Source: a virus. From it: a stretch of DNA of 33,839 bases. The notes beneath the pieces were generated by a model that was not told the DNA's origin, searched no databases, and was given only the letters and a program-made list of their open reading frames with translations. Both the position numbers and the translations under genes were made by a program. Shown in pieces: positions 33,034-33,839 of the stretch. Position 1 is the stretch's first letter, and every line of letters starts with the position of its first letter. The stretch covers positions 1-33,839 of IMG/VR virus record IMGVR_UViG_3300008450_000213. One strand, given 5' to 3'.

Positions 33034-33048
33034 ATATTTATATTAAAA
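33034..33048 (+). promoter_or_regulatory. Putative late promoter element (copy 9)
   Basis: ATATTTATATTAAAA in the 44-base gap between terminase and portal genes, ending 7 bases before the ATG at 33056. Confidence 0.5.
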
Positions 33049-33055
33049 AAGAAAT

Positions 33056-33839
33056 ATGGCGTCATTAAGAAAACGTTTACAGAATTTATTTAGCACCAAT
33101 GTAATCGTCAGAGCATACGGAAAAAATCAAGTACGTGTTGTTGATACAAACCGTTTACAAAGTGTTGGGAATCTAGCACAAAGTAAAGTTGCTGACAGAT
33201 ATACTAGATTGCATGGTGCAAACAAACAGCGTGTCGGCGGAATGGGCGGCTACGATTCAAACTACTATATGCATCAAAATCGTATGCAATTATATGCAGA
33301 TTACGAAATGATGGATAAAGACCCTCTAATTCATTCTGCGTTAGATATATACTCAGATGAATCTACATTAGCTGATCAATTTGGTGAAATCTTAACAATT
33401 AAAACTAATAAAACAAACATACAAAAAATACTTTATAATTTGTTTTATGATGTTTTAAACATAGAATTTAATCTATGGGCATGGATTCGTAATGTAACCA
33501 AATATGGTGATTTTTTCTTAAAATTAGATATTGCCGATGAATATGGCGTAATTAACGTACGTCCATTTTCTAGTTATGAAATTGAACGTTGGGAAGAATT
33601 TAATGAAGCAACTGGTGAATATGAAATTAAATTTAAACATGTAGCTTCAGAACAAATGTCATATGACACATTTGAAATTGCACATTTCCGTATGTTGTCA
33701 GATTCTAACTTTTTACCGTACGGTAGATCTATGTTAGAAGGGGCTCGTAAAGAATTTCAAAAACTAATGATGATGGAAGATGCAATGTTAATTCATCGTA
33801 TCATGCGAGCTCCTGAAAAACGTATTTTTAAGATTGATA
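33056..33839 (+). CDS. gp20: Portal vertex protein, gp20-like (3' end outside window)
   Basis: The first 261 codons are present; the frame is open at the window end. T4 gp20-type segments are MDKDPLIHSALDIYSDEST, a wing/clip region (YGDFFLKLDIADEYG; VRPFSSYEIERWEE), EIAHFRMLSDSNFLPYGRSM then LEGARK, and MMEDAMLIHRIMRAPEKR. The portal forms the dodecameric ring through which DNA enters the head and docks the terminase and neck. It is encoded directly after gp17 here, while in T4 the sheath (gp18) and tube (gp19) genes lie between them. The start is supported by the late promoter element and a GAAAT context rather than a strong ribosome binding site. Confidence 0.93.
   Translation, partial: MASLRKRLQNLFSTNVIVRAYGKNQVRVVDTNRLQSVGNLAQSKVADRYTRLHGANKQRVGGMGGYDSNYYMHQNRMQLYADYEMMDKDPLIHSALDIYSDESTLADQFGEILTIKTNKTNIQKILYNLFYDVLNIEFNLWAWIRNVTKYGDFFLKLDIADEYGVINVRPFSSYEIERWEEFNEATGEYEIKFKHVASEQMSYDTFEIAHFRMLSDSNFLPYGRSMLEGARKEFQKLMMMEDAMLIHRIMRAPEKRIFKID

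Noticed and set aside
1-33839. Insertion sequences, integrase or attachment sites
   Set aside because: No transposase- or integrase-like frame and no flanking inverted or target-site repeats were seen; the gene content is that of a virulent T4-like phage.

Overview
The window reads as about 34 kb of a T4-like (contractile-tail, myovirus) bacteriophage genome. All supported genes are on the + strand, tightly packed, AT-rich and often overlapping by a few bases. Hallmarks are a gp55-like late sigma factor, a gp25-like and a gp6-like baseplate wedge protein, a gp17-like large terminase and a gp20-like portal. The host is uncertain. The one clear Sec signal peptide (gene at 31047) ends in a CFSQ-type sequence common in Bacteroidetes/Flavobacteria, and few starts have a strong Shine-Dalgarno, so a Bacteroidetes host is a reasonable but unproven guess.

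Layout: (1) 1-1904, end of an HD-type hydrolase gene, a small membrane protein, the sigma factor and an unknown helical protein. (2) 1897-16165, virion genes: a gp5-like OB-fold spike protein, a coiled-coil protein, gp25, gp6, a DNRLRE-like tail protein, a 1191-residue tail protein with a Tail_P2_I-like segment and a lectin-like domain, and two tail proteins sharing a C-terminal module. (3) 16167-19101, three genes whose products begin with short sequences ending in L/I-x-E. These resemble T4 capsid-targeting peptides cut by the prohead protease; the first protein is a minimal kinase-like protein. (4) 19109-23842, DNA metabolism: a T7-type endonuclease I, a gp61-like primase with a degenerate zinc ribbon, and one polypeptide fusing Mre11/SbcD (gp47) to Rad50/SbcC (gp46). 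(5) 23870-33839, a large tail-fibre-like protein, a fusion of a NMNAT-like nucleotidyltransferase with a ligase-like covalent nucleotidyltransferase, a charged protein with a Pro/Ala linker, a Cys-cluster protein, two small membrane proteins that could be a spanin-like pair, terminase and portal (cut by the window end).

Regulation: every intergenic gap of 25 bases or more, except the one before the primase, carries an ATATTTAT-(n)-TAAA(A/T) element 7-21 bases before the next start codon. There are nine copies, and one contains the exact T4 late promoter octamer TATAAATA. With a gp55-like sigma factor in the same window, these are best read as late promoters. The exceptional gap (19592-19769) has two adjacent hairpins instead and precedes the replication/recombination genes. 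A strong intrinsic terminator at 14542-14580 has one late-promoter-like element as its apical stem-loop.

Most noteworthy for follow-up are the set of possibly packaged and injected proteins including the kinase-like one, the nucleotidyltransferase-ligase fusion, the Mre11-Rad50 fusion and the late promoter set.
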